Source of the DNA: Macrocybe gigantea
Taxonomy: Eukaryota; Basidiomycota; Agaricomycetes; Agaricales; Callistosporiaceae
Reading direction: 5' to 3'
Length of the DNA stretch: 64,000 nucleotides
Assembly (NCBI GenBank): GCA_011319805.1
Contig: SJRY01000059.1
Location: 1-64,000 of the forward strand
The notes below the pieces were generated by a model. The model did not search any database, was not told the DNA's origin, and saw nothing but the letters and a program-made list of their open reading frames with translations. Shown here one piece after another: positions 21,100-34,682 of this stretch. A program made the translations under genes and the position numbers. Positions within the stretch are counted from its first letter, which is position 1, and each line of letters starts with the position of its first letter.

Positions 21100-22909
21100 A
21101 GACGTGAGTGTCTATAGGTACGACTACATGATCCACTTCGGGGAAGAGGTCAGTCAAAACGCGTTCGCTTCGGATCTTCCAACTGACGCAGTTCAAACCG
21201 AAGATCGAGTTGATCTGGGTGCGGAGTCGGTGGAAGAGCTTCATGAAGTTAATTTATGTACGCATTATTCATCCATTACCGCTAGTGAGACTCTAAAAGT
21301 CCCCGAAGATCTGGGTAAACGCCCCCATATTATGCACTAGTCACTTGTGAACGAATGTCCACTTTCTTCATCGCAGAATCGTTACATTTCCTCAACATAT
21401 ATCACGTCCGTCTCCTATAAATCTAATTTCCTTCACTTTCTCAAAATGACTACCAGATTCCTTTCCATTTGTGAGCTGTATCGCTCAACACTGCTGATAG
21501 GGTTGGGTTTCTGACGAATCTTAAAGCCCAACTGTTACCATATTCTTCCGACGACGTAAGCCAACGTCCTTTTTCAATATGGTCGGCGTGACTGACTTTT
21601 GCATGCGTCTCAAGTTGTATGCCTTCCTATAAATGTCAATCTGAAGAGGAGGCGGCTAATGAGTGTCTTATCGGCCCTCCAAGGTGTTACCTCCACTACA
21701 AAGTTCGTATTCCTTGTCTTGGTATCAGCAATCGCGTTGGTACTCATAAATTTTGTAGCTCATCGTCGTCGCCGCAATTATAGTATACGTAGTCACCGAC
21801 TTCGTTCTTATCTTGAGGTTTGTCATCTTTCTTATACGTTTGCACTACAATCCCTCATATGATGTTAGAATCTGGATCCTATACGACAGGAACAGGCGTT
21901 TGAAATGCTTATTCATTATTCTATTTATGAGTAAGGACTATCAATATCCCACTACATCTTTTTTCAAAGTAACACGTACCGACAGTGGAATTCGGTTCGA
22001 TGTGAGCGAATCCTTGAGGATAAATTATGACTGTCCCGAGTCAGCCTGTTTCTCCAGGATTGTAATCGACTCCATGCTTCTCGAAACAAACGCATGTGAG
22101 CAGCTGCTTCATCCTTACACGATTCGTCACTAAGAAACGGCTGGCTCAAGTAACGATGCATACTTTGTAAGTCTTGCTCTACGTCCAAGTATCTCATACT
22201 GACATTTTTGTATGCCAGATATCCCCTCCCGGGATGCCAGATCCAAGGCCATCTCGTGCGTGATTCGATCCAAAATCTCATCTGATACACTACGTTTTCC
22301 CAAGAACGCTCATCGGGCTGCTCCAGGAACTAGGAATAGGCACCATTCCCCCGTTGGTGGTGGCAAGTCTTACTCATCCGTAACAGTGTTGTTTCTCATC
22401 TCTATGCAGGCTTCGATTATGTTTGCCATGACAGTCTATAAAAGTGTCGAAAATTTTCGTATGGGCATTGCTGCGAGAATGCCCATCATGTCTCGGTTCC
22501 TCATAGACGGGGTTTTCTGGTACTTTGCAGTTGCCGGTAAGTCGTGGCAAATCCGAGAGCACCGTTGTTCATACATGAACTCTCTGAAGTTGTACTTGGT
22601 GCCGGGGCTTTAAACTGGTCGGTTGGCCGATCGACCCTCGGCGATCTCTTCATTACGTATGCTTGTTTCGGTCTTCCGTTTGCAACACTTGCACTGATAT
22701 TGAGTTACAGCCCAGTCATAGCGTGAGTTTGCCATCTATTAATGTGTGGAGCAGACGCTGATTATAAACTTAGAACGCCTATCATTATAGTGCCCCGCGT
22801 CCTCCTCAACATCAAAGAATTGTCCAACAAGCGCGTTCATACTATTGAGGAACATTCTCTCATCGTTCAATCAGCTATTTTATGGGGCTCTCAACCCGCA
22901 ACCGAATGA
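21100..22909 (+). pseudogene. Seven-helix membrane protein gene, 5' part poorly preserved
   Basis: Three 3' exons fit in phase: 22410-22536, 22590-22722, 22774-22909. They encode ASIMFAMTVYKS, FLIDGVFWYFAVAG, FVTYACFGLPFATLALIL and IIVPRVLLNIKEL, the typical end of DUF6533-like fungal membrane proteins. Upstream, pieces such as YDYMIHFGEE (about 21120), VFLVLVSAIALVLI (about 21700) and IWILYDRNRRLKCLFIILF (about 21870) stand in the right order, but I could not join them with plausible introns, and stops interrupt them. It may be a decaying gene or one with many short exons that I failed to resolve. Confidence 0.5.
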
Positions 22910-23684
22910 AAGAACATGGTTTTGAATTCAAGTATGTTGTCTGCAATTGAAGCAATTCTCCCTCGATTCCGGAGAGGCCGCGAGATGCCGGAAGGAAATG
23001 CTTTTCAACAATGCTATCTTGTAAATCCTTACTTTTGTTATCGGACATTGTGCGCTTCAGGAAGTTATTGCTGTGAGCTCTCACCATATGTAATCTTAAC
23101 TGTAAATACATGCATAGCATCACTTACTATTTAACAACACAGAACTGTCAGTGATTAGCCGTATCTGATTTGGACGGAATTGCCAAGAGGAATCGACGGA
23201 ACGAGTTCGAATCAATAGCACCTGTCTGCTTGGTACTTTTTTTTGTGAAAATGATCATTTCATTGTTTGTAATGCGATGCCCGGAATGGAAATTTCGAAG
23301 CCTTCGCTGCCTAGTCTGGGATGTCAGCCGCTTTCCAGCGGTCTGTCTTACCCCGTTCCTGCGACATTAACGGATTGCTAGAGCAGAATACATGAGTACG
23401 GAAGCACGCAATTGCAACAGAATGATTGTTGAAGGTCCTAATCACGTCAAGGCACATCTCTCCACGATTTTACACTACAGAACTGACCAGTACCAAGAAT
23501 GAAGCTCAACCAGTGTCATTGGGTCGTGCGCGCTCGCCGGGCGACGACCAGATGGCAATTTTCATGTGTCCTGGCAATCGCACGTCTGCGTTATTACTTG
23601 AAGAAAGGAAGAGAAAGCGAGTTCAAACCTGTTCGTGACCAGGGAAACACTAAAGCAGGAATAATGTACAGAAATTCATCTCCA
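22910..23684. other. No recognised gene
   Basis: Spacer between two convergent genes. Open frames are short (under 85 codons), and the one at 23499-23945 overlaps the helicase 3' end in antisense. Confidence 0.5.
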
Positions 23685-25848
23685 TCAAGATATCAAGGCC
23701 CCAACGCGTCTCCGAATCTCTTTTGTTCTTTCACTCCCTCGTCCCTTCAGCTTTCCAAATACAACCACATTACCCGGGTGCCCAGCCCTTCCAGATCGGC
23801 CAGCACGGTGCAGAAAGTCGACCATGTTCCGCGGCTCGTCGATAATGAAAACATGTCGGATAGAAGGCGAGAAATCCAGGCCACGCGACAACAGCGAGGT
23901 TGTGACCAAAACATGAGGCACATCTTTCGGATCGGAAAGGGATGATGGGGCCTGGGACAGAGATTCATCCAGGTTCGCCGAGACACCACGAAGAAAGCCG
24001 TCGAGGTGGTGGCTTGAGCCCTTTTTCCGTGACGTGCTTGCACCTGTAACAGCTACGTTTTTTATTCCCTTCTGTTCAAGATATCTTCCGAGTTCGATGA
24101 CCTTGTTGGACTTGTTGCAGAAAATCAGAATCTTTGAAAGGCCGACGGTTTGGGACCCCCTTGGGTCCTCGAAGCGGCGATTGGCAGCATCAACGGCCCA
24201 GACTCTACGAATTCTCCTTTCGATATCTGCAAGTTTGTTGCCACTGTTCCAGTTGACATATTCGGTCGTAAGCGTTTTAGGGAGATGGTGCAAGTTGGGT
24301 GAAGCAAGGCGGACGAGACTTGGGTGGTGCTTATCGAGATGTGCAGATAAAGCGGTCGGAATGGTAGCGCTGCTGAGAATGAAGTTGAATGGGTACTGGA
24401 AAGGTTCGCGTTCGGTTTGGTCAGCGGCGGGCGAAGGCGATTTCGAAACCAGGTTACTTGTGTGACTCGGGATACTGATACCACGCGCAGCACTGATTTC
24501 GGATAGCAGCTGGAGCGTCCACTGCTTGAAATTCGGACCTGGAATGTGGATTAAAGCGGTTCATCAGTCAGGATGAAGACTGGTCACCTAAAAGTATATC
24601 GGCCTCGTCGACGACGACCCATTCAACATTAGCGAAACCCATCTCAGGTCGTCCTATCGTCTGTTTGGTACCGGTCGATTCCGTTGCACCGGCATCTTCA
24701 ACACGATCCCAGCCTCTGCCTTTCACCATGTCCAGGAGTTTTGAAGGAGTACCAACCACAATGTCGACTGGGATGGCGGAATGTCCCTCCCCTCCGACGT
24801 CCTCATCACTGATTCCTATCGGGACGTCATCCTTCTCTAGGAGCTGATGGGCGTTTGCGCGTCTCGCGATTGCCTTCATGACGTTAGCGCGGCTCAAGCA
24901 CATGACGCGCAATTTGATCTCGTGCAGTAACGATTTCGCAAAGCCGGAAAGTTGTCGCGACAGCTCGTGAGTTGGGGCTAGAACCAACGCCCTAGGATTG
25001 TGTTTGAGCTCAGATGCCGAAGTTCGGGCGGCCAAAGATGAACGATAGGACGGTTCGGAAAGCTTCAGGTCCTGCAGCATGGGTAGAAGGTACGCAATCG
25101 ATTTGCCGGATCCGGTCTCTGAAGCAAGAAGAAATTCCTTCCAACTGGACTTGCGTTCTTGAACAGCATGGCTGTTGCCTTCGTAGCTCTCCAATAGCCA
25201 TTTTAAGCTGAGAGACTGGATAGGAGTTGGCGTTGCTTTTGGTCCTAGCATTCCATGTAGACAAGAGACCAAGCCGGGCATGATGGGCGGAGAAGAAAAA
25301 CGCTTCGGTAATTCCCTCAATATGTCTCGGGGCGATGGCGATTTAATACTAGATGACGGTTGAGTAACAGGAGAGGAAGGGTGCTGGAATTCATTCAGGA
25401 AGACACCTTCTGGAGTCAGGTCAAGCGACCTAGAATCCTCCAAGGACTCTTAGATTGACGTTGAGCGAAGGGCGCTTTCACAGGAGAAATGGCATGATAC
25501 GCACTGATTCCTGCTTGGAACTCTTGACAGCATCGGGCCTCCGTGTTGAAGGGCTGGCGTGAGATGGAGCTTTCCTGCGTGACTGAGCTTCCTTCGGGGC
25601 GACTTCCAGTCTTCCCTTCGCTGACAGAGGTTTCAAGTCCTTTGAAAGGCGTCTCTGTGAACCACCAGATGACTCTGAGGATTGTTAGAATACCAAACAA
25701 GGGAGATGACCATTTGCCACATACTTGAACGGGACTTCAGCCTCGTCGGTGGAGCAGAACACGTAGACGACGAGTGAAGGAAGCATGAGCGTCCATAGGT
25801 ATTCCATACCAAAGTGACGGGAGCATGGTAGCTCACTCTACCTAACAT
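23685..25848 (-). CDS. MRH4: Mitochondrial DEAD-box RNA helicase MRH4 (668 aa)
   Basis: Four exons: 25725-25848, 25505-25674, 24588-25446, 23685-24538; they sum to 669 codons in phase. The start (MLGRVSYHAPVTLVWNTYGR) and following Lys/Arg/Ser-rich 80 residues form a convincing mitochondrial presequence. Helicase motifs appear in order: ASETGSGKS (Walker A), PTHELSRQL (Ia), VGTPSKLLD (Ib), VDEAD (II), LSSATIP (III), ILIFCN (IV), TSLLSRGLDF (V) and HRAGRSGRAG (VI). In yeast Mrh4 is needed for late assembly of the large mitochondrial ribosomal subunit. An alternative frame across exons 1-2 also joins in phase but gives a Trp/Glu-rich N-terminus, which is less likely. The start codon lies 108 bp downstream of the PKS stop on the same strand. 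Confidence 0.88.
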
Positions 25849-25956
25849 TCAAATTTTCAGCCCACGTCTTGCGAGGATGAGCAGCAGAGGGTGCACGAAA
25901 ACGGAAAATATTTGTTTGGCAAACACTTCCGAACCAATCAAAAGTTCTATTGACTA

Positions 25957-28900
25957 TTACGACCTGTTCACTGGCAGGTAACCGACCCGTCGCCAATAAT
26001 CGATCCAACCACGAACATCCTCCTCCGAGAGTTGGTGTGCCTCTGCGCCACGCAGCGTGGGCGACAACGACTTTGCTCGTTCCGTCGATGCTAGAGACAA
26101 CAATCCCATGCTTTCCATCGCACATCGGGATGCTTGTTCAACACCTTGGCGGTAGAAATCAAGCAGCTTGATAGCCGGGTTATCGTTCGCATTGCCCCGC
26201 GTCCCTCCCCTACGCTGGCTTCTAGACGGCGGTACCAATCCGCATAAGGTACCAAAGGTATGTTAACAGTCGTTGCTACAGTTTGCATGATCATTTTCCA
26301 CGAGACGGGCCGAGGATGGACAACGTGGACTGTTCCGTCGGTGTCCATCAAATCAACCACAGCGCCCGCGGTAGTCTGGACAGGGAGCCATGTGACAACC
26401 TGTATCCGTTATTTATTCAGCTCTGTATGTATGACATTTGAAATTACCCTTACGTCGTCGCCAGCCGGAAGGCAGTCGAGGAAGAAGCCGGACTTGACGA
26501 CCGCTGGGAACCAGTGGGCAATGTCCCAATTGCCATTGGGGCCGCTTGCAAGTTGCCCCACGCGAATTATGGATGCTTTCAACGGTGTCGTGGCCCTGAA
26601 ATGCTCTACAATCTGCTCCGCGACCCATTTAGATTGGATGTAACCCGTATGATCTGACGGTTGATCTTTTTCTAGTGTCTTCAACTGCTCTGGGTTGATC
26701 GAAACTTCGGGACAAGGTACCGAGCAAGTATTGACTAGCACCCTCATTCGTCAATCAACCCGGAAATGAATGCAGGCAATACCTACATTGGCAAACTCCC
26801 GTCGTGCTTATGAATGCGAACGTGGGCGGAATTGCGAGTTGCGACGACAATGCCAAATCTATAAGGCTCCGTGTACCCTTCATCAGGTCGTCATATGCAG
26901 AAAGGGCTAGGCTAAAATCGGATTTCCATGCTGTAGAGAAAGATATGTAAGTTCCGTGCAAAATGCTGTGGACGAAATATCACATACCATTGTGAATGAT
27001 GTGTGTAACAGACGACGTGATCTTTAAAAGAACATCATCAACACTATATCTAGAAAATTAAAACGAGAAGAGAACAAGCCTCTGCAATCGTGTCATTGTC
27101 TAGACCAAGCCGCTCTGCCGCAATGTCATATGCGATATTTCGAATCTTGGAATGTCGCTCCAGGTTTTCAGGTAAACCTTGTTTTCTCCACATGGACATC
27201 TGCTTCTCAGTGACGCTGACCATCCCTGACTGTCGATTCATGGCGTAGATCGTTTCGACACTGGGATCGAGAAGCAGTCGATGCAGTATATTCGCGCCCA
27301 GGGCGCCAGTTGTCCCAGTGACTAAAACCACTTTCTTCGCAGGCTGAGCGCCGTTCTTTGCGGCGTATTTGACACTTCCTAGAGTATATTTCTGCAGGCG
27401 GTCTATCATTTCGTGGCGGATTCGGTCGAGCGGGGACGCCATCTGACTCTCCTTTTCTTGAGAAGTTACTTTGCCTCGAATATCCCCTGTTGTGATGTCG
27501 GCCAACAGTTGGATTTGGCTGATCTTCAGGCCAAAGACCTTCCGAAGAGTGAAAGATAGCCTCGAGGCCGAAAGAGAATCGAGGCCGTAAGATGCTAGAG
27601 ATACATCATCTGATAGGTCTTCGGGGTGCACATCTAGTTGTTGTGTGATAACTTCGGTAATACGTCTATCATTGTCATCCAACGTTGTAGATCCCAGTTC
27701 CGCACTCTTGGGTGGGCAAAGATACGTTCCAAACGCGGGCAGTCCTAGAGTCTTTGCGGCATCTTCCCAATCCCAGTCAGGGATGTAGTACCGCATTTCG
27801 TTGCCAGAGCGTAGAACCCGCATTGCGTCGTCCAACCACTGAAGCATCCCTAGATAAATAAGATATATGTACCCATGAGGCCTTGACACAAAGGTGCAGA
27901 ATAAGTGCTTACGGGAAGGCGATACCTGCCATGACAACAAAGAGGAGGCAGATCGAACCGAATACAGAGAATTGACGAGTTTCGTTCCTGATATGGCTGG
28001 ACAGACAAATGCAAACGCATTCTTGAATCGAGCGAGTTCACCATCTAAGGCGGTCTTTGCGCTATAAATCGCGTCAATCCAGGAACAGTTTCGGAAATCT
28101 CAACTAGCTTGCCTAGCGTAGCTTGATTGGCCAGCATTGCCGCAAAGCGCAGAGACAGAAGAAAAATGAACCAAAAAGTCCATTTGATCGACGTTCACAA
28201 TACTCTGCAAGGTTCTGAAAACGTCTAAAGAGGCGCTATGACTCCTTTTGAAGTCATCACTCGTCAGATTCAACGAGAGTCCATCAGAGGGCATAGCAGT
28301 GAGAATGAAGCACCCCGCTATCGGTGGCGAGATGGCGGAAAAGCTTTCATATATCTTTTCTGCTTTCGCTGGGTCGAATGACTCAAATCGGAGGGTTAGA
28401 TCGCTACGGGATTTGAGGTAGTGGATAATCCTTGATTGCCGGTCACTACAGGGCGCAAAGGTGGTGGCGGCCTGGCGAGAAGTCAAAATCATGTGTCGAG
28501 CACCCCGCTGCCAGAGATTCAGAAAAGGATATACATGCAACCAGAATGTGCGTTACCTCGTACATCCAGAGAGCAATATGTGGACCCAGACTTCCGAGCC
28601 CACCAAGAATTAGGTAATTACAATCCGGCCGGAAGGCCAACGGTTTATTTGAAGGTTCGACAGGCAGACAGATGTCGATGTCTGGCGCGGGGAACTCGCA
28701 GCCAGGAGGTGCGTTACAGAAGCCGACCTCGATGGCATCGCCAATTTGCCATGGCTCTCTCGTACAAATACGTGCTAATGAAGTATGCCCTGTGTTCCAC
28801 GTGAAAATTCGACCTACGTCCCTCCGGATAAGTAGATCGAGTACTTGGAGGTAGCTCGGGTCCACGTAGCCTGTGACGACAAGATCGAATTCTTCACGCC

Positions 28901-31900
28901 CGATTTGACTGAGTTGATATAGGGTAATGTCCTCGGCGACTTCTACGATGTCAACTTGACGAGCTCGATAAATTCCGCGTACTACTCGGCCGATGGAAGA
29001 TGTGGCATGAGTAAGAAGGACACGCCATTGGGACAGTTGTTTAGGATGGGAAAATATATTGAGAGTAGGCGCGAGCACGGCCACGACTAAACCAGGCAGA
29101 CGCGAGATAATGCTAACAGAATCAAGGGAAAGAGAATCTAAAGGCCGGAGAGACAGTGACGAAACAGCAAACTCCGCTTCGGCAGAGGTGGTGATTCCCA
29201 TAACAGTATTTCCTGTTGTGAAGTCGGAAGACGATGAAGCAATAACAGATCCAACGAAGCTGGAATAAGTACCCCCTGCGGAACGCGCCGTAGCTCGGAC
29301 AAGAACGTGGCCTTTAAGCAATCGGGAGAAACTGGTTGGCGAAAAAGAGTTGGGGGTGTCAGAGCTAGGAAGGGGGAAAATGCGTGGCACGGTGACATCT
29401 CCTTCGGAGGATACGACTATCTCTGTCTCTTGCCGGAGACAGAGAGCGAAATTCTTCAAGAAGTTCGTACGGCGCTCTTCTGAAAAAGATGCCGCAAACA
29501 CTGCCAACTTCATGTTCCAGGCCAGGAACTCTTTTCTTATCGTGCGCACCAGTCCCGTAGCTTCGTCTCCCTCTCGTCCTTCATCCGCTATAATCCATAT
29601 GTCGCAATTCTCAGCTGTGTCGTATCCACGCAAAGTCGAGATAAGATCGCTTTCGTGGCCACACTTGTAGCGGACATAACGGACATCTTTTGAATCGTTC
29701 GCCATCTGCTGGTGCAAGATAAACTCGGCCGTTTGGGATTGGTCATGGCCGCCGGAGAAAGACCCAAGCCGTTCAAACCCGCGTTGTGTTAGGCATGAAA
29801 CCCAGTCGGGCATGTGTGATTCAGTTCCAATCAGGAAGAGATGTCCCATATCCGTAAGAAGAGACTGCGCGGTTTGAGCGATCACCGAGAACGGGATAGC
29901 CTCGAAATTCTCGGGCTCTATCAGGTACAGGAGGTCAAAGGACTTGGGAGAAAAACCTTGACTCGCAATGGGCCGGCCAAGGGACAGGGCATCAATTCTT
30001 GCGGTGGTATTCCAAGTCGTGGCCGTGAGTTTGGACCCATTTAAATGAAGTAGTTAACGTAGAGCGATCGGTGATGATCGAAGATGGCGGATACTTGGGA
30101 ATGAAGTGAATCGCCTAAGAAGATGTAAGAACGTAAAGTATTCGCGTCGTGCTCCGCCTACCGTCCGTAGTTATGAAGATGATGTTGATAACCCGCCCCG
30201 GCGCGAACGCGACTGACGCCAACGTTCTCTGCAGGACGCGTTGCATCATCCCCATCCTTTTCATGTCACCTTGTTCCTGTAAATTATCAGATAATTCGTC
30301 CGTATCCTGCAGATAGAAGCTATAACACGCTACCTCGACCGGCTTCCAATCGCCTGTTTCACACTGCGAATGATGGTTTATGTTAGACCTCAGTTCATTG
30401 ACTTTCGACAGGAGAATTACCATGCCCTGAATCGTAAATTTACGGTGATTCAGTTCCTTCTTGTCAACATCGTCTCCTAGGAGTGATCCTATGGGAAGCG
30501 AAATGGGTTGATAAATGATATCATATCTTCGTTTGACTCCCGACTCCTGTATCAGGCGATGTCTCCGTATCTCGAATTCCTGCATCGTACACACCGGCAC
30601 CCCTTCTTCGTCAAAGATAGTAATGTTAACCACCACTGAGTCTGTAATTTCTTCGTATGAATGCAGAGAAACTTGGCATGATATGGATACGGACCTGGCT
30701 GCCAAATATGGAGATTATGATAAACGTAGAACATCTCAGGAAACCTCGAATTGCGCATAGACTTGTGGAGGACGACGTTTTTTATCCGTGACGGCAAGTA
30801 GTACGAATCTGGGTCAGAATCACCATGAAAGTGTTCAACTGCCTGTATGCAGCAGTCTAAAATGGCAGGATGGACGTGGAATGGGCCATCCTTGATTAAG
30901 TCGGGCGTGTAACCCTTGACCTTGATCAGGGCTTCTCTTGGATTGATATACATATCCAAGACTCGACGAAAAATTGGCCCATATTCAAGTCCGCCGATAG
31001 AAGCATAAAATTCTGCACAGTTGAGCAAATAAGAAACACCGAAAGCAACAAGGGCGAACGTACCGTCATGAGTTATATGCTCCGAACGACTTCGTATGAC
31101 ATCAATGTTCGGCATTGAATAAGAACAAGGTACGGTTTCAAACGAAAGATATCCATCCGCATGGAGGTCTACATTCTAAAATCGGTCAACATACAGTGAC
31201 TGGCTGTACGCAATAAAGTCTACCTTTCCAGACGTATTTGATTTGACAGACCAATAGGAACCGTCGAGATCCACATGAACAGGGACAGGCTTCTCCCGAG
31301 CTGTTGGTAATATTTTACGGAAATTGACTTCCATAAGCACAGTTGCGCCAAATTCTAGGGCCTATTGCAGGATAATCAGGACTGGAAAGAAGGCGAATAA
31401 AAGAACTGACCATTTCAACAAACCCGCACGCCGGCATGATTGCCTCTCCCAGCGCCTTGTGGTCGCTCAGCCATGGGTGCGTACGCTGGTTGATTCTGAG
31501 ATATTTGTGATTCAACGGCCCATTACGAGCTTCATGCTGTTTCCACAATACAGGCCCATCAAAGTAGAATGGGAAAGATTTACGCATGAATGGGTATTCT
31601 GGTAGCTTGACTGGAAGATCGAAATTGGCGTCATTGCAGAAATTAAGCCTGTCAAAGCGAATGGAATTGTAGCCGGCAAGGGTAAGCTGCCCTACGGTTT
31701 GCAAAAAAGCTCGATATTCAACTGGCACTCTACTTCGGCGAGCTCCCGCGAGAGTATGAGAAACAGGGACGCCAACCTCGTTGATGTACGCAGAGAGGAC
31801 TGGATGAGCTGATATTTCGACGAAGACAGCATTTCGGTAACGAGAACAGAGAGTCTCCACAGTGTGCTGGAATGCAACTGGTCGTCGGGCATTATTCCAG

Positions 31901-34682
31901 AAGTAGTCGGTGTCGAAAGGTTGATTGAAAAGGTCCCCATGACACGTCGAATACGTCAGGATCTGAGGGTTGGATGTACCCCCATGCCGCCTAAAGACAT
32001 CTTCGACAGACTTAACATACTTGTGTTTACAAATTTCGATCATTGAGGAGTGGACTGGCGTCCGCGTGCGTATCTTCCGTCCTGCTATGTTTTCAGCATG
32101 GGCAAGGGATATGACCTTGTCTATCTGGTCGCTAGGTCCCGAAATTGCTACAGCCTCAGGAGCATTGTAGCATGCGATGTCGACGGGATACGCTCCCGTA
32201 TCCTTCGACGAGACTTTTGATATCAATTCCCTAGCCTTCGCTGCACTACATGATAATGCCGCCATAGTTCCACCGAAAGCCTCGACGGCGGAAAATGCTT
32301 GCCCACGAGCAATCGCCAGCTCGACAGCAAGAGCTCTAGAGCCAGCCCGAGATGCATATACCAAAGCAGCTTCTCCGGCAGAATGTCCAATTAAAACGTC
32401 CGGCCTGATGCCGAGGTCCAGGAACAGATCATACAGAGCAATCTGGAAGATGAGCAGCGCAGGCAGAGTGATATGAATAGGCCATTCCTCCAAATCATCC
32501 TTCGGAGGCTTATCGCCGAAAAGCCCAATATCGGTTATCAATGAACATCCGGTTCTAGTTTTGAAGACTTTGTCTGATTCAAGCACGCTGCTTCGGAATG
32601 CGGGAAAGATCGAGAAAAATTGACGGCCCACTGAAAGACATGCCTCAAACACAATGAATTGAGCGATCGTCGATACTTACTGTTGACATGCTGTGGTCCT
32701 TGCCCTGAGAAGACGAAGACGATGGGCGGCTTTGTTCGGGGACATTGAGTTGGCGCCGGAAAATGCGGCACCTTGGAGCTTGGCATCGAGGCATCAAGAA
32801 GGGCGAACGTTCTCCAAGCCATCTGCCTCGTACGGCGTGCAAATTTGACGGCAAGGAGGCGTTGGTCTTCGGGGTGCGCCAAGGCCAATTCCATGGCACT
32901 AGACGCCATGACGGTGGCTGTACGCGGCGATAAGCCGCCAGCCAAGAGGAGTATGGGCCATTCCCGACTCTGAACGGATGGAGTCGTATGAGGAGGGGGG
33001 CTTTGCACCACTACGTGAGCATTGGACCCGCCGATACCGCTGCTGGCTATGGCCACAATGGATTGATTGCCCGAACGGCATGGGAGTCTTGTGGAGATGG
33101 TCGGAGCAATCATGTTGTACTCCTTCCATGGAATCGCCGGGTTTGGGCGAGTCAAGTTTGCATTCGGAGGAATGATTTGATGGTGGAACATAGAAACAAC
33201 TTTTGATAGAGATGCTAAAAAGCCGTGATCTCGCTGTGACTGTGAACGTGATTAATGACTTGTCCAATGTAGCATTTCCTGTCGACATACCCAATATTCC
33301 CCTTTACGCTGCCAATGAAAAGAGGATCATCTCTTCCAAAGTTTTTTGCGATCCAATTCGCTTCTGCGGGATCTCCAACAGATGTACCTATGCAAACGAC
33401 TTTAGCATGAGAACTAGTCATTCAAATAACGCTTACCCGTCGCGTGACATTCAACGTAGTCGACGTCGGTGGGCAGAAGTCCCGCCCTTTCAAATGCCTT
33501 TTGCATCGCTCGGCGCTGCGCCTCAGGTATAGGCGCCGCGGGTGGTGCAACATTTCCACCCGTGTTGATCGCACTTCCCATAATCTGCTCCCGATTTAGT
33601 CGGTAAAGAAGATGTAGATCATCGACTCACAGTGCCGTAGATGTAATCACCATCATTGAGAGCACGTTGTAATGGCTTGATGACGATCGCAACTACGCCT
33701 TCTGCCCGCGCAAATCTGTTGAATTTAAAAACATGTAAGTAACCCTAATAAAGGGCAGGTGCACTATTACCCATCCGCTGATGCATCAAACGGTTTGCAT
33801 TTTCCATCCGGAGCCAACACTGATCCTTGACTATAGAGGAACCAGTCGATGAAACTGGAATCTCGCTTTATAACAAAGATACCGTGATTGCAGGTAGAAA
33901 CTCACGAGTTGTTTATCTGAGCTCCCGCCACAACTGCGGCCTCGCAATCACCTTGATTAAGCGCACTAACGGCAAGATGAAGAGCCGTAGCGCTCGAGCT
34001 ACAGGCAGTATCCGTTGGGACCGATGGGCCTAACAGATCAAGATGGTACGAAATTTTGTTCGCTACCATGGCAGGGATTCCCGCGAAGGATCCTTCGATC
34101 TCGTATTCGTTCTACTGAGATATAAGCCTTGGAGCGTAGAATGGGAAAAGGCAAAAGTTCACCATGTCAGAGATATTAGTCACAGGGTGGTTTGTACTCG
34201 AGGCGAAACAACCAACGGTACGCGAGCGATAATCGATGCCAGAGTCGAGAAGAGCTAAGAAAGCGTTCTCAATAAGCTTTCTAGTGCCTGGGGACATGTT
34301 ACGGGCATCCTTCGAAGACACGCTGAATTCCACATTATCAAACAGTTGGACTCCTTTGAGGAAAGACCCTTGTTCGGTAAAAATCTGGCCCAAATCGTGG
34401 CCCTTCCAGCTATTTTCATGACATTAGAATCACCCTAACATGGATGTGGGAGATAATCAGAAACTGACGCGTCGATGTCGAAGCGTTCGGATGGAATACG
34501 TTCGTATGCTTGTCCATGATCCAACAAAAATTCAAAGAAGGAAGGATGATCGAGGTTTCTATCGGACCATGAACCACTAGGTAGTTCAGTGGAGATACCA
34601 ATCTAACAGCGAGGTCAATAGGTGACGAGGTGTGCCGACCGAAAGAAAGACGGGAACTAACGATTGCGATTCCGCTTTGCAT
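25957..34682 (-). CDS. Reducing type I polyketide synthase with thioester-reductase release domain (about 2,550 aa)
   Basis: Exons (descending): 34662-34682, 34469-34602, 34163-34409, 33906-34111, 33771-33854, 33631-33715, 33437-33584, 33291-33387, 32681-33239, 31411-32630, 31224-31361, 31064-31175, 30745-31012, 30162-30694, 28557-30114, 28113-28507, 27913-28061, 27065-27849, 26988-27021, 26787-26930, 26454-26734, 25957-26399. KS: DTACSSS, ECHATGT, GNIGH. AT: GHSAGE. DH: DHKALGEAIMP and HPAILDCCIQ. A degenerate ER-like region lacks the glycine-rich NADPH motif. KR: GGLGSLG and SSYA. ACP: GLDSLSA. TR: VTGTTGALGAN and GYIQSKW. No methyltransferase or thioesterase was found. The KR intron 28062-28112 is GC-AG. 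Frame is lost by one base near 33217-33221 and 30041-30050; near 26167-26213 either a 47-nt intron or one missing base is needed. With those repairs the exon sum is a multiple of three. Expected product: a reduced polyketide released as aldehyde or alcohol (inference from TR). Confidence 0.88.

Noticed and set aside
32899..33294. Alternative 131-codon frame in the PKS KS/AT linker
   Set aside because: The overlapping frame carries KS/AT landmarks (SNAHVVV, VFSGQGPQH), while this one has none; it is open because of the one-base deficit nearby.
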